Below are positions 9,918 to 18,819 of a DNA stretch of 64,000 bases, piece by piece; position 1 is the first letter of the stretch, and each line of letters starts with the position of its first letter. The DNA lies in the NCBI GenBank assembly GCA_022824495.1, contig JAJDZU010000012.1:1-64000 (forward strand). Direction: 5' to 3'. The stretch is from Chloroflexota bacterium. Lineage in GTDB: Bacteria; Chloroflexota; UBA11872. The notes beneath the pieces are model-generated. The model was given only the letters and a program-made list of their open reading frames with translations, ran no database searches and had not been told where the DNA came from. The translations under genes were made by a program, and so were the position numbers.

Positions 9918-10615
9918 TGAATCTGGCCTGCTGGGCCGTGCCAATTCGCGACGGCTACGTGCTTCGCGCCGACCGGTCCACGGCAACAATCCTGCGAGCG
10001 GCGCCTGCCCGCAGCCCGCAGTTCTGGGGCTGGCGTATTGCCCTCATACAGCCGCAGAGCCAGCAATTCTCAGCGCCGCTCGCGGCGCGTGCCGCTGTGC
10101 TGGCGCTGGACTATGTGCGCCTGGCGGGCGGCGCCGCGCCGACGGATGAGTCGCCGCGCCGCCGTCGAGCCGCGATCTGGATGGAAGTCGCGCTGGGGCT
10201 GGCGCTGATCGTTGCGTCCGGTGGTCACTGGGTGCCGGCGCTGGCCGGGGCGTGGCTAGTGACGGGACGCCGCTGGGTGCGCTCGTTCCTGCAAATCGAT
10301 GCACAGGTGCCCAGCGCGCCGGCCGCGCCTGCCCAATCACCCCTCGTCAGTTCCGAGGCTCACGCCGGGCTTGCCCAAATCGAGCGGTCGATGCGTGACG
10401 TGGAAGACGACGCGGCGGCATATGCCCTGGGAGCGGTCCAGGCGCGGGGCGAAGGGTTGGACGAAGCGGCGGAGATCTATGAGGCGCTGTCGAGCGGAAC
10501 GCATCCCGCGATGCTGCCGCCGCACGTCGGATTCTGGGTCGCGAACGAGACGATGCACGACCCGTGGCGGTTGGCGTTGCCAGCGCCGGCCGCCGCTACG
10601 GACGACGCGACGTGA
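9914..10615 (+). CDS. membrane protein of unknown function, cassette gene 2
   Basis: The family is not recognised. The start ATG 9914 (or the adjacent ATG 9917) overlaps the stop of gene 1 by 4 bp; a longer open frame from 9767 only overlaps gene 1 and is rejected. The 233-aa product has an N-terminal soluble part, one or two hydrophobic segments near residues 93-125, and a C-terminal helical stretch with an AAAYALGAVQARGEG-DEAAEIYEAL pattern resembling a Sel1/TPR-like helical hairpin. It lies 25 bp from gene 3 in an apparent operon. Confidence 0.65.
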   Translation: MMNLACWAVPIRDGYVLRADRSTATILRAAPARSPQFWGWRIALIQPQSQQFSAPLAARAAVLALDYVRLAGGAAPTDESPRRRRAAIWMEVALGLALIVASGGHWVPALAGAWLVTGRRWVRSFLQIDAQVPSAPAAPAQSPLVSSEAHAGLAQIERSMRDVEDDAAAYALGAVQARGEGLDEAAEIYEALSSGTHPAMLPPHVGFWVANETMHDPWRLALPAPAAATDDAT

Positions 10616-10640
10616 CCGCCCGCACCGAGGTGACCGTCAG

Positions 10641-11549
10641 ATGATTGCCGGCAGTGTGCGCGTTGATATTCCGATCGACGAATTGCGCTACCGGCGGTTG
10701 CTGCGATCGGCGGAGTGGCGGGACGAGACGGCAAAGCTGGCTGGGGTGTATGGCGAGCGTGTGATCTACGAAGGCCCAATTGCAGGCTTGCGTGAAGGGC
10801 GAGTGGTGGAGTTGACGGCCGGGGATTCGGCGGCCGACGTTCGCATCGCGATCGACGCCGTGCCGAACACGCTCACGATGCCGGTGCTGGCCGCCGGCCG
10901 GGCCGTGGCTCGGGCACTTGGAACGCCGGCGAGCGACCGACAGTCGCTGCTCTCGCGGGTGGCGCTGTTGCTTTACCTGGTAGAGCCTGCCGCGGATGTC
11001 CAGGTTCCGCGTCCAGAGCAACCGGCGTTTGGTTTGGCTGCCGCTCTGCGGCTGCTGGCCTCGCCGATCCGGCCGCACATCTGGACGTCGCTGCGCACCT
11101 CATTAGAGGTTTTCGAGCCCTCGCTTGTGCTGGACCTGCGCGACGGCGGAACGGCCATCAGCGCCACGGAAGTCGCCCTTATCGTGCACGCTGCGGGCCA
11201 GCAAACGGACCTGGCGTGGTTTGACGAGCGGCGCGCACGAATTGGCGTGGACGAGGGCGAGCGCGTTTCGGACGAAATCCGCCGGCGCGGAGTCAGCCTG
11301 ATGGAGCCAGACGTCCACGACCTGCACGTCGCCGGCGTGCTTCCGATAGCTCCGGGTGTAATGGCCACGGCCCCGGGTCAACCTTCGGATCGGACGCTGG
11401 CCGCCTGGTCGGCGCATACCACCGGGGCCATCGGCGTTTCGGCTCTGGCCGTAGGTCGGATTGGAAGCCAGCGAGCGGCAGCCCTGGCGGCGGCCGCCGG
11501 CGCCGCGTTCATTGCGGGGCCGGCCGCGGTGGCACCCGAGGGCGTGTAG
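10641..11549 (+). CDS. unrecognised 302-aa protein, cassette gene 3
   Basis: No known domain is visible. The product begins MIAGSVRVDIPIDEL and has no N-terminal signal. The middle has alternating strands and helices, including VLDLRDGGTAIS, and the end is Ala/Gly-rich and hydrophobic (from about residue 260), possibly one membrane helix. The start ATG 10641 follows gene 2 by 25 bp, and the TAG stop (11547-11549) abuts the ATG of gene 4 at 11550. Its function should be sought with genes 1, 2 and 4. Confidence 0.6.
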   Translation: MIAGSVRVDIPIDELRYRRLLRSAEWRDETAKLAGVYGERVIYEGPIAGLREGRVVELTAGDSAADVRIAIDAVPNTLTMPVLAAGRAVARALGTPASDRQSLLSRVALLLYLVEPAADVQVPRPEQPAFGLAAALRLLASPIRPHIWTSLRTSLEVFEPSLVLDLRDGGTAISATEVALIVHAAGQQTDLAWFDERRARIGVDEGERVSDEIRRRGVSLMEPDVHDLHVAGVLPIAPGVMATAPGQPSDRTLAAWSAHTTGAIGVSALAVGRIGSQRAAALAAAAGAAFIAGPAAVAPEGV

Positions 11550-13055
11550 ATGCGCACCAACCCGTCGTCCGCAGGCAGCGTGCCCGACCGGCGGGAGGAT
11601 CCCGCGGCAATCCCCGTGGAATACGTGCCGATTCCGGCGGGACCGAACGGTTCGACGCTGATCGCGCATGACCGGCACCGGCTCGTACAGGTTGTCGCGC
11701 GGGCGCTGATTCCCGCACGAACGCTTCGAGTGGGATCGCTCCCGCATGACAGCGACGCTGTGCCGAGGATCGAGGCCAAGGCCGTGAAACGCCTACGTCG
11801 CCTACGTCGCCATGCGCGTGCCCGGCAGTGGGCTCAATTGGTCGCTTCGCTTGGACTGCCGTTCCTGGTGGCGTCGCTGTTGGGGCTGGTATCCGTGCCA
11901 ATTGGTTATGTTCCCGCCATAGGTGAGGCCGTAGCGAACTTCATCGGCAGCTCCGGTGGGTCGTTGGGCGGTCTACCGCTGGCGGCGGTGATCTCGCTGC
12001 TGCCGTCCGTCTGGCTATTCCGCCGCGCACGCCGCCAGGTGGCGGCGCGTCCGGCGGCCCGAGGTACCGAAAAGACCCTGCAGGTGGCCGAGCTCGCGGT
12101 CCGGGAAGACGCGAGCCAGTTTCTGACAGCCGCGGACGCTCTGCTGGCGGAGATTGGGAGCCTGATGAGCGGGCGGTCACGTATCGACGGTCAACGCGCG
12201 CTGCGCCTGGCGACGCGATTCGACCGGCTCACGCGATTGGCGGCCCACTACCGCGTGTCCGCGGTTCAAGCGTTTGCGGCCGACATGGCCGCGCAGTTTC
12301 GCCACGCCGGCCGACCGCCGCGCCGGTTGATTCCCGGGTTGTATGCCAAGCGGAATTCCGCGCACGTATCCACGATGGTCTCGCCCTACGACCCCGCGAC
12401 AATGTCACGGGCACCGACGTTGGTAACCGTTCCGGCGATTTTCCTGGTGGGCGCGCTCGCAGCGATCACGTCGTTTCTGGCCGCCGGCGTCTTTCGGTTG
12501 AGCGCCGACGACGCGCTGGTGCTGCTTCAAAACGAGGCGGTCGTGTTTCCGAGCAGCGCCGGCGTGTTTTCCCTGGGCCAGGGGTTCGACCAACCGAGCG
12601 ATTCCGGCGCCGGCACGCTGAGCGTGGTGGAGGGGCCAGGCTTGTTCTGGAGCTGGCCGCAGCCCGTAACGGAGCGCCGCCTCATCAATCTGACCGACCG
12701 CGAAGCGCCCGTGACGCTGATTCTTCCGACAGAGGCGGAGCCCGAGGATCTCATCGTGCAGTTTCAGTACGACGTGACCGACCTGACAGCGTTTGTGAGG
12801 CTTGGCGTGCCGGAATTTGCGGACCAGTTTATTGCGGTCATCCTGCAAGAGGGACTGACGCAGTTGCTCGGATCGTGGCGGGAATCCCTGGTCGCCGAAT
12901 TCGAAGGCAACAGCGCGAGGGTGAATGAGGAGTTGCAGTCTGGCATGGGTCAGTTCCTCGGTGACTTTGTTGATATTGCGAACCAGAACGAACGTCTGAC
13001 GGGCCTGGGCATCATTCTGAAGCCTCAGCCGAACTTCAACATTCAGCGAACCTGA
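11550..13055 (+). CDS. membrane protein with C-terminal SPFH/HflK-like region, cassette gene 4
   Basis: The 501-aa product has transmembrane segments at about 97-117, 143-157 and 291-313, with a basic cytosolic part between. Residues about 315-465 look like the start of an SPFH (band 7/HflK) domain: a GPGLFWSWPQPV segment like the PGLHW-xPxPI of HflK, then beta strands and VQFQYDVTDL. The long C-terminal coiled coil of HflK is absent. SPFH proteins form membrane microdomain scaffolds; HflK controls FtsH. The SPFH assignment is inference from motif resemblance. It is the last gene of the cassette, followed by the rodZ-like gene 41 bp on. Confidence 0.6.
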   Translation: MRTNPSSAGSVPDRREDPAAIPVEYVPIPAGPNGSTLIAHDRHRLVQVVARALIPARTLRVGSLPHDSDAVPRIEAKAVKRLRRLRRHARARQWAQLVASLGLPFLVASLLGLVSVPIGYVPAIGEAVANFIGSSGGSLGGLPLAAVISLLPSVWLFRRARRQVAARPAARGTEKTLQVAELAVREDASQFLTAADALLAEIGSLMSGRSRIDGQRALRLATRFDRLTRLAAHYRVSAVQAFAADMAAQFRHAGRPPRRLIPGLYAKRNSAHVSTMVSPYDPATMSRAPTLVTVPAIFLVGALAAITSFLAAGVFRLSADDALVLLQNEAVVFPSSAGVFSLGQGFDQPSDSGAGTLSVVEGPGLFWSWPQPVTERRLINLTDREAPVTLILPTEAEPEDLIVQFQYDVTDLTAFVRLGVPEFADQFIAVILQEGLTQLLGSWRESLVAEFEGNSARVNEELQSGMGQFLGDFVDIANQNERLTGLGIILKPQPNFNIQRT

Positions 13056-13096
13056 GATTCGAGGCACTTCGACCGCGGGCCGCGCGATAATCGTGC

Positions 13097-13771
13097 ATGG
13101 CGACGATGGGTGAAATGCTGCGCGCGGCGCGGAGCCAGGCCGGGTTGAGCCTTGAAGCCGTGTCGAGCGCGACTCGGATTCCTCGACATAACCTGATTGC
13201 CCTGGAGTCCGACGACTTTGACGTGTTGCCGGCGGAGCCGTTTACGCGGGGGCTGATTCGGGTTTATGCGCGCGCCCTGGCTGTGCCCGAAGAGCCGGTG
13301 CTGAATGCTTACGCCGCGGCGTTGAGTTCACGACGCCTTGCCGCCGCCGAGCCCGACCGAGCCTTGCGCCGCCGCCAGGGGCGCTTGATGGCCGGGGTGA
13401 CGGCCGCCGCGGCCGTAATCGCAGTCCTGGTGCTGCTGTTTGCGCGGTCGGGCGGACTTCCCGCCCCCTCGGCTTCGGAGTCTCGAACCTCCGCCCCCGA
13501 ACCAGCGGGCATCGGGCTGCGAGCAGAGAGCAAGCTCGAGCTGGTCGCCGTGCGTCCAACCGCCATCGAGGTCGTCGTGGATGGCCAGTCGGTGTTCGAA
13601 GGCGAGCTCGTTACGGGGTCCAGCCAGACGTATTCGCCGCAGCGGGAGATTGCGGTGCGAGCCGAAGAGCCCGACGCGATTGAGGTGCGGATTGATGGCG
13701 CTTCGATCGGATTCCTTGGTCCGCCCGGCGGATCGTATCAGCGGACCTGGCAGGTTGACGCCGGTGGCTGA
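13097..13771 (+). CDS. RodZ-like HTH membrane protein
   Basis: The protein has an N-terminal Xre-type helix-turn-helix (about residues 5-60, with LRAARSQAGLSLEAVS and LEAD-like ESDDFDVLPAEPFTRGLIR), one transmembrane helix (about 102-120), and an extracytoplasmic beta domain of the DUF4115 type (from about 150). This is the RodZ layout; RodZ anchors the MreB cytoskeleton and shapes the cell. In genomes where it precedes pgsA it is often annotated as a helix-turn-helix domain protein. Its stop overlaps the GTG of pgsA by 8 bp, so the two are translated together. Confidence 0.8.
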   Translation: MATMGEMLRAARSQAGLSLEAVSSATRIPRHNLIALESDDFDVLPAEPFTRGLIRVYARALAVPEEPVLNAYAAALSSRRLAAAEPDRALRRRQGRLMAGVTAAAAVIAVLVLLFARSGGLPAPSASESRTSAPEPAGIGLRAESKLELVAVRPTAIEVVVDGQSVFEGELVTGSSQTYSPQREIAVRAEEPDAIEVRIDGASIGFLGPPGGSYQRTWQVDAGG

Positions 13772-14387
13772 GCCAACAACGTCCCCGCAAGTGGACGGAG
13801 TCGGTCAGCGGTCCGTGGACCGGGGCGCCACCGGGTGGATTGCCAGTCTGCCCAACCTGTTGACCGGGTTCCGGGTTCTGGTGATTCCGTTGATGATCGG
13901 GCTGCTGCTGTGGGACGGCCAGGCTTCCAACCAGGCAGCCGCCTGCCTGTTCATCGTGGCGGGCATCACCGACGTGGCGGACGGTCTGATCGCGCGTCGG
14001 TACGGGTCCGGCTCGCAATTGGGGATTTTCTTCGACCTGGTGGGTGACAAGCTGGTGGTGGCCGCACTGGTGGTCACGATGGTGGAGTTGGGCTGGATTC
14101 CGGGATGGATGGCGTTTGGCTTTGTCGGACGTGAGATCTTCGTGATGGGGATGCGGGCCTACGCCGGGGCGCAGGGCGTTACGGTGAGCGCGGGGCAGCT
14201 GGGCAAGATGAAGATGATGTGGCAGTACATGGGGCTGACCGCGCTGATTTGGGACCGGGTACCGCTGACCTGGGCCATGGTGATGTTTGCCCTGGTCATG
14301 ACGGTGGCTTCGGGATTGCACTATGTTTTCAGCGTCTCGCGCGAATTGCGCGGGCGGCCAGCACCGGACGTTCCGGACCCGGTCTGA
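13764..14387 (+). CDS. pgsA: CDP-diacylglycerol--glycerol-3-phosphate phosphatidyltransferase
   Basis: This integral membrane enzyme makes phosphatidylglycerophosphate from CDP-diacylglycerol and glycerol-3-phosphate. The CDP-alcohol phosphotransferase motif is complete: DVADGLIARR, then G, then DLVGD (D-x2-DG-x2-AR-x8-G-x3-D-x3-D). About five hydrophobic segments follow the family pattern. GTG 13764 gives 207 aa, a normal PgsA length, and overlaps the rodZ-like stop; the longer open frame from 13440 lies over rodZ and is rejected. A related phosphatidylinositol-type transferase cannot be excluded on motif alone. Confidence 0.88.
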   Translation: MAEPTTSPQVDGVGQRSVDRGATGWIASLPNLLTGFRVLVIPLMIGLLLWDGQASNQAAACLFIVAGITDVADGLIARRYGSGSQLGIFFDLVGDKLVVAALVVTMVELGWIPGWMAFGFVGREIFVMGMRAYAGAQGVTVSAGQLGKMKMMWQYMGLTALIWDRVPLTWAMVMFALVMTVASGLHYVFSVSRELRGRPAPDVPDPV

Positions 14388-14399
14388 GGTGGCACCGAC

Positions 14400-15545
14400 A
14401 TGAGTGAACGGACCGTGTTGCGAATGGGCGTGGTTGGGGCGACGGGGCTCTTTGCGCCGACCTATATGAATCCGGCCATTGACCTGCCGGAGCTTGAACT
14501 GCGGGCGATTGCCGCTCGTCGTCCGGGGCCGCTGGCGGAGACCGCGGCGGCCTATGGGAATCCCGACACCCATACGGACTGGCGCGAGCTTGTGGCACGG
14601 GACGATCTGGACGTGGTGGCAATCGTGACCAGCAACGCGACGCATCACCCGGTGGCCATTGCCGCGCTGGAGTCGGGCAAGCACGTGCTGTGCGAGAAGC
14701 CGCTGGCCAATACGGCCGAGCAGTGCGCCGAGATGGCCGCGACAGCGGATCGCACCGGGCTGGGGAACGGCGTGGGGCACTACATGCGGTTCGCGGAACC
14801 GATACAGACGGTGCGGCGGCTGATCGACGACGGTGAGATCGGCGAGGTGCAGGCGATGTTCGGCCGCATCTGGCAGCCGCGCGCTCTGCACGAACCGGTG
14901 CAATGGTGGATGACCGAGGAGGAGTGCCCGGCCGGGTCGATCGGCCTGCTGGGCGTGCATCTGCTGGACCTGGCGCGCTACCTGACCGGCAGCGAGATCA
15001 CGGCCGTGTTGGGCCACCTGCCCATCGTGGTGCCGGAGCGGCCGGATATGGGCGACATTTCACGAGTCGACGCCAACCGCTGGTCGGCCGAGAACCCGGA
15101 TGGAGCCGCACCGGGAACGCCGATGGCGCAAGTGACCGCGAGCGACTTCGGGACGATTCACGGTGAGATGGCCTCGGGGGCGCTGTTTACGTTCACCGCA
15201 GGCCAGACCACGTTTACGCGACCCGGGCCTACACCCGACGTGCAGGTGCATGGCTCGAAGGCGTCGGCGTTCGTGAGCTACTCGGGGGGCAACCGGCGGG
15301 CCGGCCAGGTGAGCCTGGTGCGCGGGGTGGACCCCGAGGTGATTGACGTGCCGGTGCGGGTGCACGAGTCGCCGCGGGCGCAGAATACGGCGATGTTCCG
15401 GGAGATTGTGATCCCGGGGCTGCGGGCGCGTGCCGCCGGCGAAGCTGCACGGCTAGCCAGCTTTCACGATGGGCTGGCGGTGGCGCGGGCGGTGGACGCG
15501 GCGCGGGAGTCGGAGCGAGAGCGGGCGTGGGTGGGGGTGAGATAA
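14400..15545 (+). CDS. Gfo/Idh/MocA family oxidoreductase
   Basis: The N-terminal Rossmann fold has MGVVGATGLFAP, and the family's catalytic EKPL motif is in VLCEKPLA near residue 99. A C-terminal alpha/beta domain of the GFO_IDH_MocA_C type follows. Such enzymes oxidise sugars, inositols or related hydroxy compounds with NAD(P). The substrate is not readable. It starts 12 bp after pgsA in the same direction and may share its transcript, but has no evident functional link to it. Confidence 0.88.
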   Translation: MSERTVLRMGVVGATGLFAPTYMNPAIDLPELELRAIAARRPGPLAETAAAYGNPDTHTDWRELVARDDLDVVAIVTSNATHHPVAIAALESGKHVLCEKPLANTAEQCAEMAATADRTGLGNGVGHYMRFAEPIQTVRRLIDDGEIGEVQAMFGRIWQPRALHEPVQWWMTEEECPAGSIGLLGVHLLDLARYLTGSEITAVLGHLPIVVPERPDMGDISRVDANRWSAENPDGAAPGTPMAQVTASDFGTIHGEMASGALFTFTAGQTTFTRPGPTPDVQVHGSKASAFVSYSGGNRRAGQVSLVRGVDPEVIDVPVRVHESPRAQNTAMFREIVIPGLRARAAGEAARLASFHDGLAVARAVDAARESERERAWVGVR

Positions 15546-15586
15546 GCCGGAGAGCGCCAACCTGCGACTAGAATCTTCAGATCTTA

Positions 15587-15605
15587 TAGTCTATGTTAGT
15601 CCATG
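15587..15605. promoter_or_regulatory. direct repeat upstream of an antitoxin gene
   Basis: TAGTCTATG at 15587-15595 and TAGTCCATG at 15597-15605 are repeated with a 10-bp period, one helical turn, in an AT-rich stretch just before the antitoxin start. This fits an autoregulatory operator bound by the Phd/YefM-type antitoxin. This is inference from position and spacing. Confidence 0.35.
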
Positions 15606-15621
15606 ATATTCGTGGGAGGCA

Positions 15622-15906
15622 GTGAAATTGGAGCACTCGACGGCCGAGCACACTTGGACTGTAGCTGAGGCTAAGGCGCGTTTGTCTGAGGTTCTGCGAC
15701 TTTCCGAGGAGGAGGGACCGCAGCGAATTGGGCGGCGCAAGTCGTTCGTTGTGGTTCCCGCCGAAACCTGGGAAGCGCATGTCCCGCCGCGTAAGCCGCT
15801 GGGGCAATGGTTGATCGAAAACATGCCGCGTGGTGTGAACCTTGAGATTCCCCACGACCGATCCTCCCAAAGGGAGATTCCTTTCCTTGACGAGGCGGAC
15901 GATTGA
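15622..15906 (+). CDS. Phd/YefM-type antitoxin
   Basis: The 94-aa product has the short N-terminal DNA-binding domain of the Phd/YefM family: W-T-V-A-E-A-K-A-R-L-S-E-V followed by a hydrophobic strand SFVVVPAETW. The C-terminal tail is the flexible toxin-binding part. A GGGAGG sits at 15614-15619, only 2 nt before GTG 15622 but 8 nt before TTG 15628, so TTG 15628 may be the true start. Its stop overlaps the toxin start in TTGA (15903-15906). Confidence 0.85.
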   Translation: MKLEHSTAEHTWTVAEAKARLSEVLRLSEEEGPQRIGRRKSFVVVPAETWEAHVPPRKPLGQWLIENMPRGVNLEIPHDRSSQREIPFLDEADD

Positions 15907-16328
15907 GTGGATTTCTCCTGGACACCAACGTCGTCTCGGAGTTGACGCGCGACGCTCCGCATCCCGGGGTAATCAAGTTTCTGGCCGAGCATGACGACCT
16001 TTGGCTGTCGTCGATCGTGATCCATGAATTGGAGTACGGGTTACAACTACTCCCCCACGGGAGGCGTCGCAATCGAATGCACGCGATCCAGGCGAGCATC
16101 ATCTCGGGCTATAGCAACCGCATTCTGGCCTTGGAACGGCGAGGGGCGGAGTGGGCAGCTCAATTTCGAGCCCGTGCGCGCCGAACTGGACGCGCCATTG
16201 ACGTAGGTGATGCGCTCATGGCCGGAATTGCGCGCAGCAAAACCTTGGCGATCGCAACGCGCAACGTCGCCGACTTTGAGCACCTGGGCATCGAAGTCAC
16301 CAACCCCTGGAGTTCGGACGCACCCTGA
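15903..16328 (+). CDS. PIN-domain ribonuclease toxin, VapC/FitB-like
   Basis: The 141-aa product starts with the PIN motif FLLDTNVVSE, has the second acidic residue in HELEYG, and DVGDALMAGIA with the third and fourth acidic positions, so the metal site looks intact. VapC toxins cleave tRNA or rRNA, and the antitoxin encoded just upstream neutralises them. The TTG 15903 start overlaps the antitoxin stop by 4 bp. Confidence 0.88.
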   Translation: MSGFLLDTNVVSELTRDAPHPGVIKFLAEHDDLWLSSIVIHELEYGLQLLPHGRRRNRMHAIQASIISGYSNRILALERRGAEWAAQFRARARRTGRAIDVGDALMAGIARSKTLAIATRNVADFEHLGIEVTNPWSSDAP

Positions 16329-16400
16329 CTACCGGGGTCACGAGCGACTCGGATAGGACGCTCGCGCCGGGCCTCACGCCAAGCCTAGCCCGCGGCTGTT

Positions 16401-16444
16401 TTACTCAACTGCCGGAGGAAAATTACTCAACGAATTGAGTAATT
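16401..16444. promoter_or_regulatory. TTACTCAA repeats with a perfect palindrome
   Basis: TTACTCAA occurs at 16401-16408 and 16423-16430, 22 bp apart, and inverted at 16435-16442. The last two form a perfect 10-bp inverted repeat (AATTACTCAA, CGAA loop, TTGAGTAATT; 16421-16444). It lies between the convergent vapC-like toxin gene and the ABC exporter. There is no T run after it. It looks more like an operator or a leftover of a lost gene's promoter than a terminator. Confidence 0.45.
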
Positions 16445-16502
16445 CGTCACGTCCGTCAAGTTGCCGTTGACCGTCTGGCCACTGGCAGCTCGCCGGGCCT
16501 TC

Positions 16503-18269
16503 CTAGGTGAGTTGGACTTCGGCGGCGCTTTCGAGGCGCCAGCGGGCGCTGAGTTGTTGGCGGCGGACCATGTCGGCGTACCAGCCGCCCGCGGCCACGA
16601 GGTCGTCGTGGGAGCCGGCGGCGGCGACGAGGCCGTCGCGCAAGACGATGATGCGGTCGGCGCGGCGGACGGTGGCGAGGCGGTGGGCAATGACAAGGGT
16701 GGTTCGACGCTGGGTGAGGCGGTCGAGGGCTTCCTGGATGAGGGCTTCGGTTTCGGCGTCGACCGCTGAGGTGGCTTCGTCCAGGATCAGGATTGGGGCG
16801 TCCTTAAGGACCGCTCGGGCGATGGAAATGCGCTGCTGCTGGCCGCCGGAGAGGCGGACGCCGCGCTCGCCGACGCGGGAGTCGTAGCCGTGGGGGAGGC
16901 GCTCGGCGAACTCGTCGACGTTGGCGGCGCGGGCGGCCTCCAGGATTTCGTCCTCGGTGGCGCCGGGGCGGCCGAAGGCAATGTTGTCGCGGATGGTGCC
17001 GGCAAATAGGAAGACCTCTTGCAGGACCAGCGAGATGTTGGAGCGCAGCCAGGCCATCGGCAGGTCTCGCACGTCAATGCCGGCGACCCGCACCGCGCCG
17101 CTATCCACGTCGTAAAACCGCGGGACCAGGTGGGCGCAGGTGGACTTACCGACGCCGGTCGGGCCGACCAGGGCGATGAGTTCGCCGGGCTCCGCGTTGA
17201 AGGACACGCCTTGCAGGACTGGTTCCACCGGTTCGTAGCGGAAGTCGACGTTGTCGAACTCGACCGACCACTCGGGCGCTGACGGGGCCGAGGCGTTCGG
17301 CTTGTCGCGCAGGTCGGATTGGATTTCCAGCAGTTCGAATACCCGTTCGGTGCTGGCCATGGCCTTCTGGATGTTCTCGCTGATGGCGGCGAGCTGGATG
17401 ACTGGCTGGTAGATCAGGCCGAGGTAGACGACGAAGACGAACAGGTCGGCGACGGGCACGGCGCCTCGCAAGGTGAGGTCACCGCCGACGGCCACGACCA
17501 GGATGAGGCCGAGGCCGGCGAGGAGTTCGATCATTCCGGCGGGAACCAGGGAGAAGAACTGTGCCTTCTGGATGTCGTCGCGGTAGCGCTGCCAGTTTCG
17601 CTGGACGATTCGCAGCTGCTCGTGCTCGCGGCCGAAGGCCTTGATGACGGCGTAGCCGGCAATACCCTCGGTGACCGTGGCGGTGACCCTGGCCACGGAC
17701 TCGCGCACGACACGCCAGGAACTGCGGATGTGCGGAAACAGAAACCGACCGGCCACGACAATGATCGGAATCGGCAAGAGCGCCAGCAGGGCCAGTTGCC
17801 AGTTGATGACGAAGAGGGCAATCAGCATGGCGGCCGGCAATGCAATGGCCATGACGGTTTCGGGGATGCCGTGGGCGATGAAGTCCTCGACCGTTTCCAC
17901 GTCGCCCACGGAACGCGAAACCAACGAGCCCACGCGCCGGTCGGTGAAAAAGCGGTGGGGCAGCGTCTGGATGTGGCGGTAGAGGCTGACCATCATGGCC
18001 TGCTGCACGTTGTAGGCCGCCCAGTGAGACAGCAGGCCGTAGGTGTAACGAGCGGCGGCGCGCACCAGGTAGGCGCCCACCAGGGCCGCCACCACGACCA
18101 GCATGGCGTTCTCGGCGGTGCTGCCGTCGGCGTGCCAGATCAGGATCTGGCGGACCAGCAAGGGCGGGACCAGCCCGCTGGCCGTGAAGAGCAAGCCAGC
18201 CGCGACCGTGCCGATGAGCATGCCGCGCTCGGGGCGGGTGAAGCGTGACAGCTGCCGGAGAAATCTCAC
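16503..18269 (-). CDS. ABC exporter, fused membrane and ATPase half-transporter
   Basis: The 588-aa product is an MsbA/MDR-type half-transporter with six transmembrane helices (about residues 15-300) and a C-terminal nucleotide-binding domain. Walker A is GPTGVGKST, the signature is LSGGQQQR, Walker B is ILILDEATS, and the H-loop is IAHRL. It should act as a homodimer exporting lipids, peptides or drugs from the cytoplasm; the substrate is unknown. It stands alone between a toxin gene and an oppositely directed TfoX-N gene. Confidence 0.92.
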   Translation of the reverse strand: MRFLRQLSRFTRPERGMLIGTVAAGLLFTASGLVPPLLVRQILIWHADGSTAENAMLVVVAALVGAYLVRAAARYTYGLLSHWAAYNVQQAMMVSLYRHIQTLPHRFFTDRRVGSLVSRSVGDVETVEDFIAHGIPETVMAIALPAAMLIALFVINWQLALLALLPIPIIVVAGRFLFPHIRSSWRVVRESVARVTATVTEGIAGYAVIKAFGREHEQLRIVQRNWQRYRDDIQKAQFFSLVPAGMIELLAGLGLILVVAVGGDLTLRGAVPVADLFVFVVYLGLIYQPVIQLAAISENIQKAMASTERVFELLEIQSDLRDKPNASAPSAPEWSVEFDNVDFRYEPVEPVLQGVSFNAEPGELIALVGPTGVGKSTCAHLVPRFYDVDSGAVRVAGIDVRDLPMAWLRSNISLVLQEVFLFAGTIRDNIAFGRPGATEDEILEAARAANVDEFAERLPHGYDSRVGERGVRLSGGQQQRISIARAVLKDAPILILDEATSAVDAETEALIQEALDRLTQRRTTLVIAHRLATVRRADRIIVLRDGLVAAAGSHDDLVAAGGWYADMVRRQQLSARWRLESAAEVQLT

Positions 18270-18360
18270 GCCCGAAGCCTAGCGAGGTGGGCATCGAGAG
18301 GCCAATACATGGGCGCCGCTGCGCGAGAATGGCGAGGTCGCACCCGGGGCTTGGTAGCAG

Positions 18361-18690
18361 ATGGCCTACGACGAGGGACTGGCGCAGCGGATACGCGAGG
18401 CGCTGGCGGACGCCGACGGTCTGAGCGAACGGCGGATGTTCGGCGGGGTTGCTTTCATGCTGCACGGGAACATGGCGGTGGGCATTTCGGGCGATGAACT
18501 GATGGTGCGGGTAGGGCCGGAGGCCTATGAGGCGGCGCTGGCGCAACCGCACGCCCGGGTATTCGACATGACGGGCCGGGTGATGCGGGGCTGGGTGGTG
18601 GTGGCCGCCGAGGGCATCGCGGATGACGGGGCGCTGGGCGATTGGGTTCGGCGAGGCGCCGACTATGCGCGGTCGCTGCCGCCGAAGTAG
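18361..18690 (+). CDS. TfoX N-terminal domain protein
   Basis: The 109-aa product matches the TfoX_N domain alone, with the RMFGGVAFMLHGNMAVGIS and DELMVRVGP segments and a C-terminal W-V-RRGADYARSLP. In competent gamma-proteobacteria TfoX (Sxy) regulates competence, but stand-alone TfoX_N proteins are widespread and of unknown role. No competence genes are nearby. Confidence 0.87.
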   Translation: MAYDEGLAQRIREALADADGLSERRMFGGVAFMLHGNMAVGISGDELMVRVGPEAYEAALAQPHARVFDMTGRVMRGWVVVAAEGIADDGALGDWVRRGADYARSLPPK

Positions 18691-18819
18691 GGCGGGCGTG
18701 TACCTTAAGTGCGAGGCTGCCGAAGACTCTTCGGCCAGGCCCGAGGAAGTTCGCAGCGCGTCCCGAGGGCGGAGAGCCGCGCCGCCTCACGACCCACGAG
18801 GTTGGATTGGAGACTCCCT

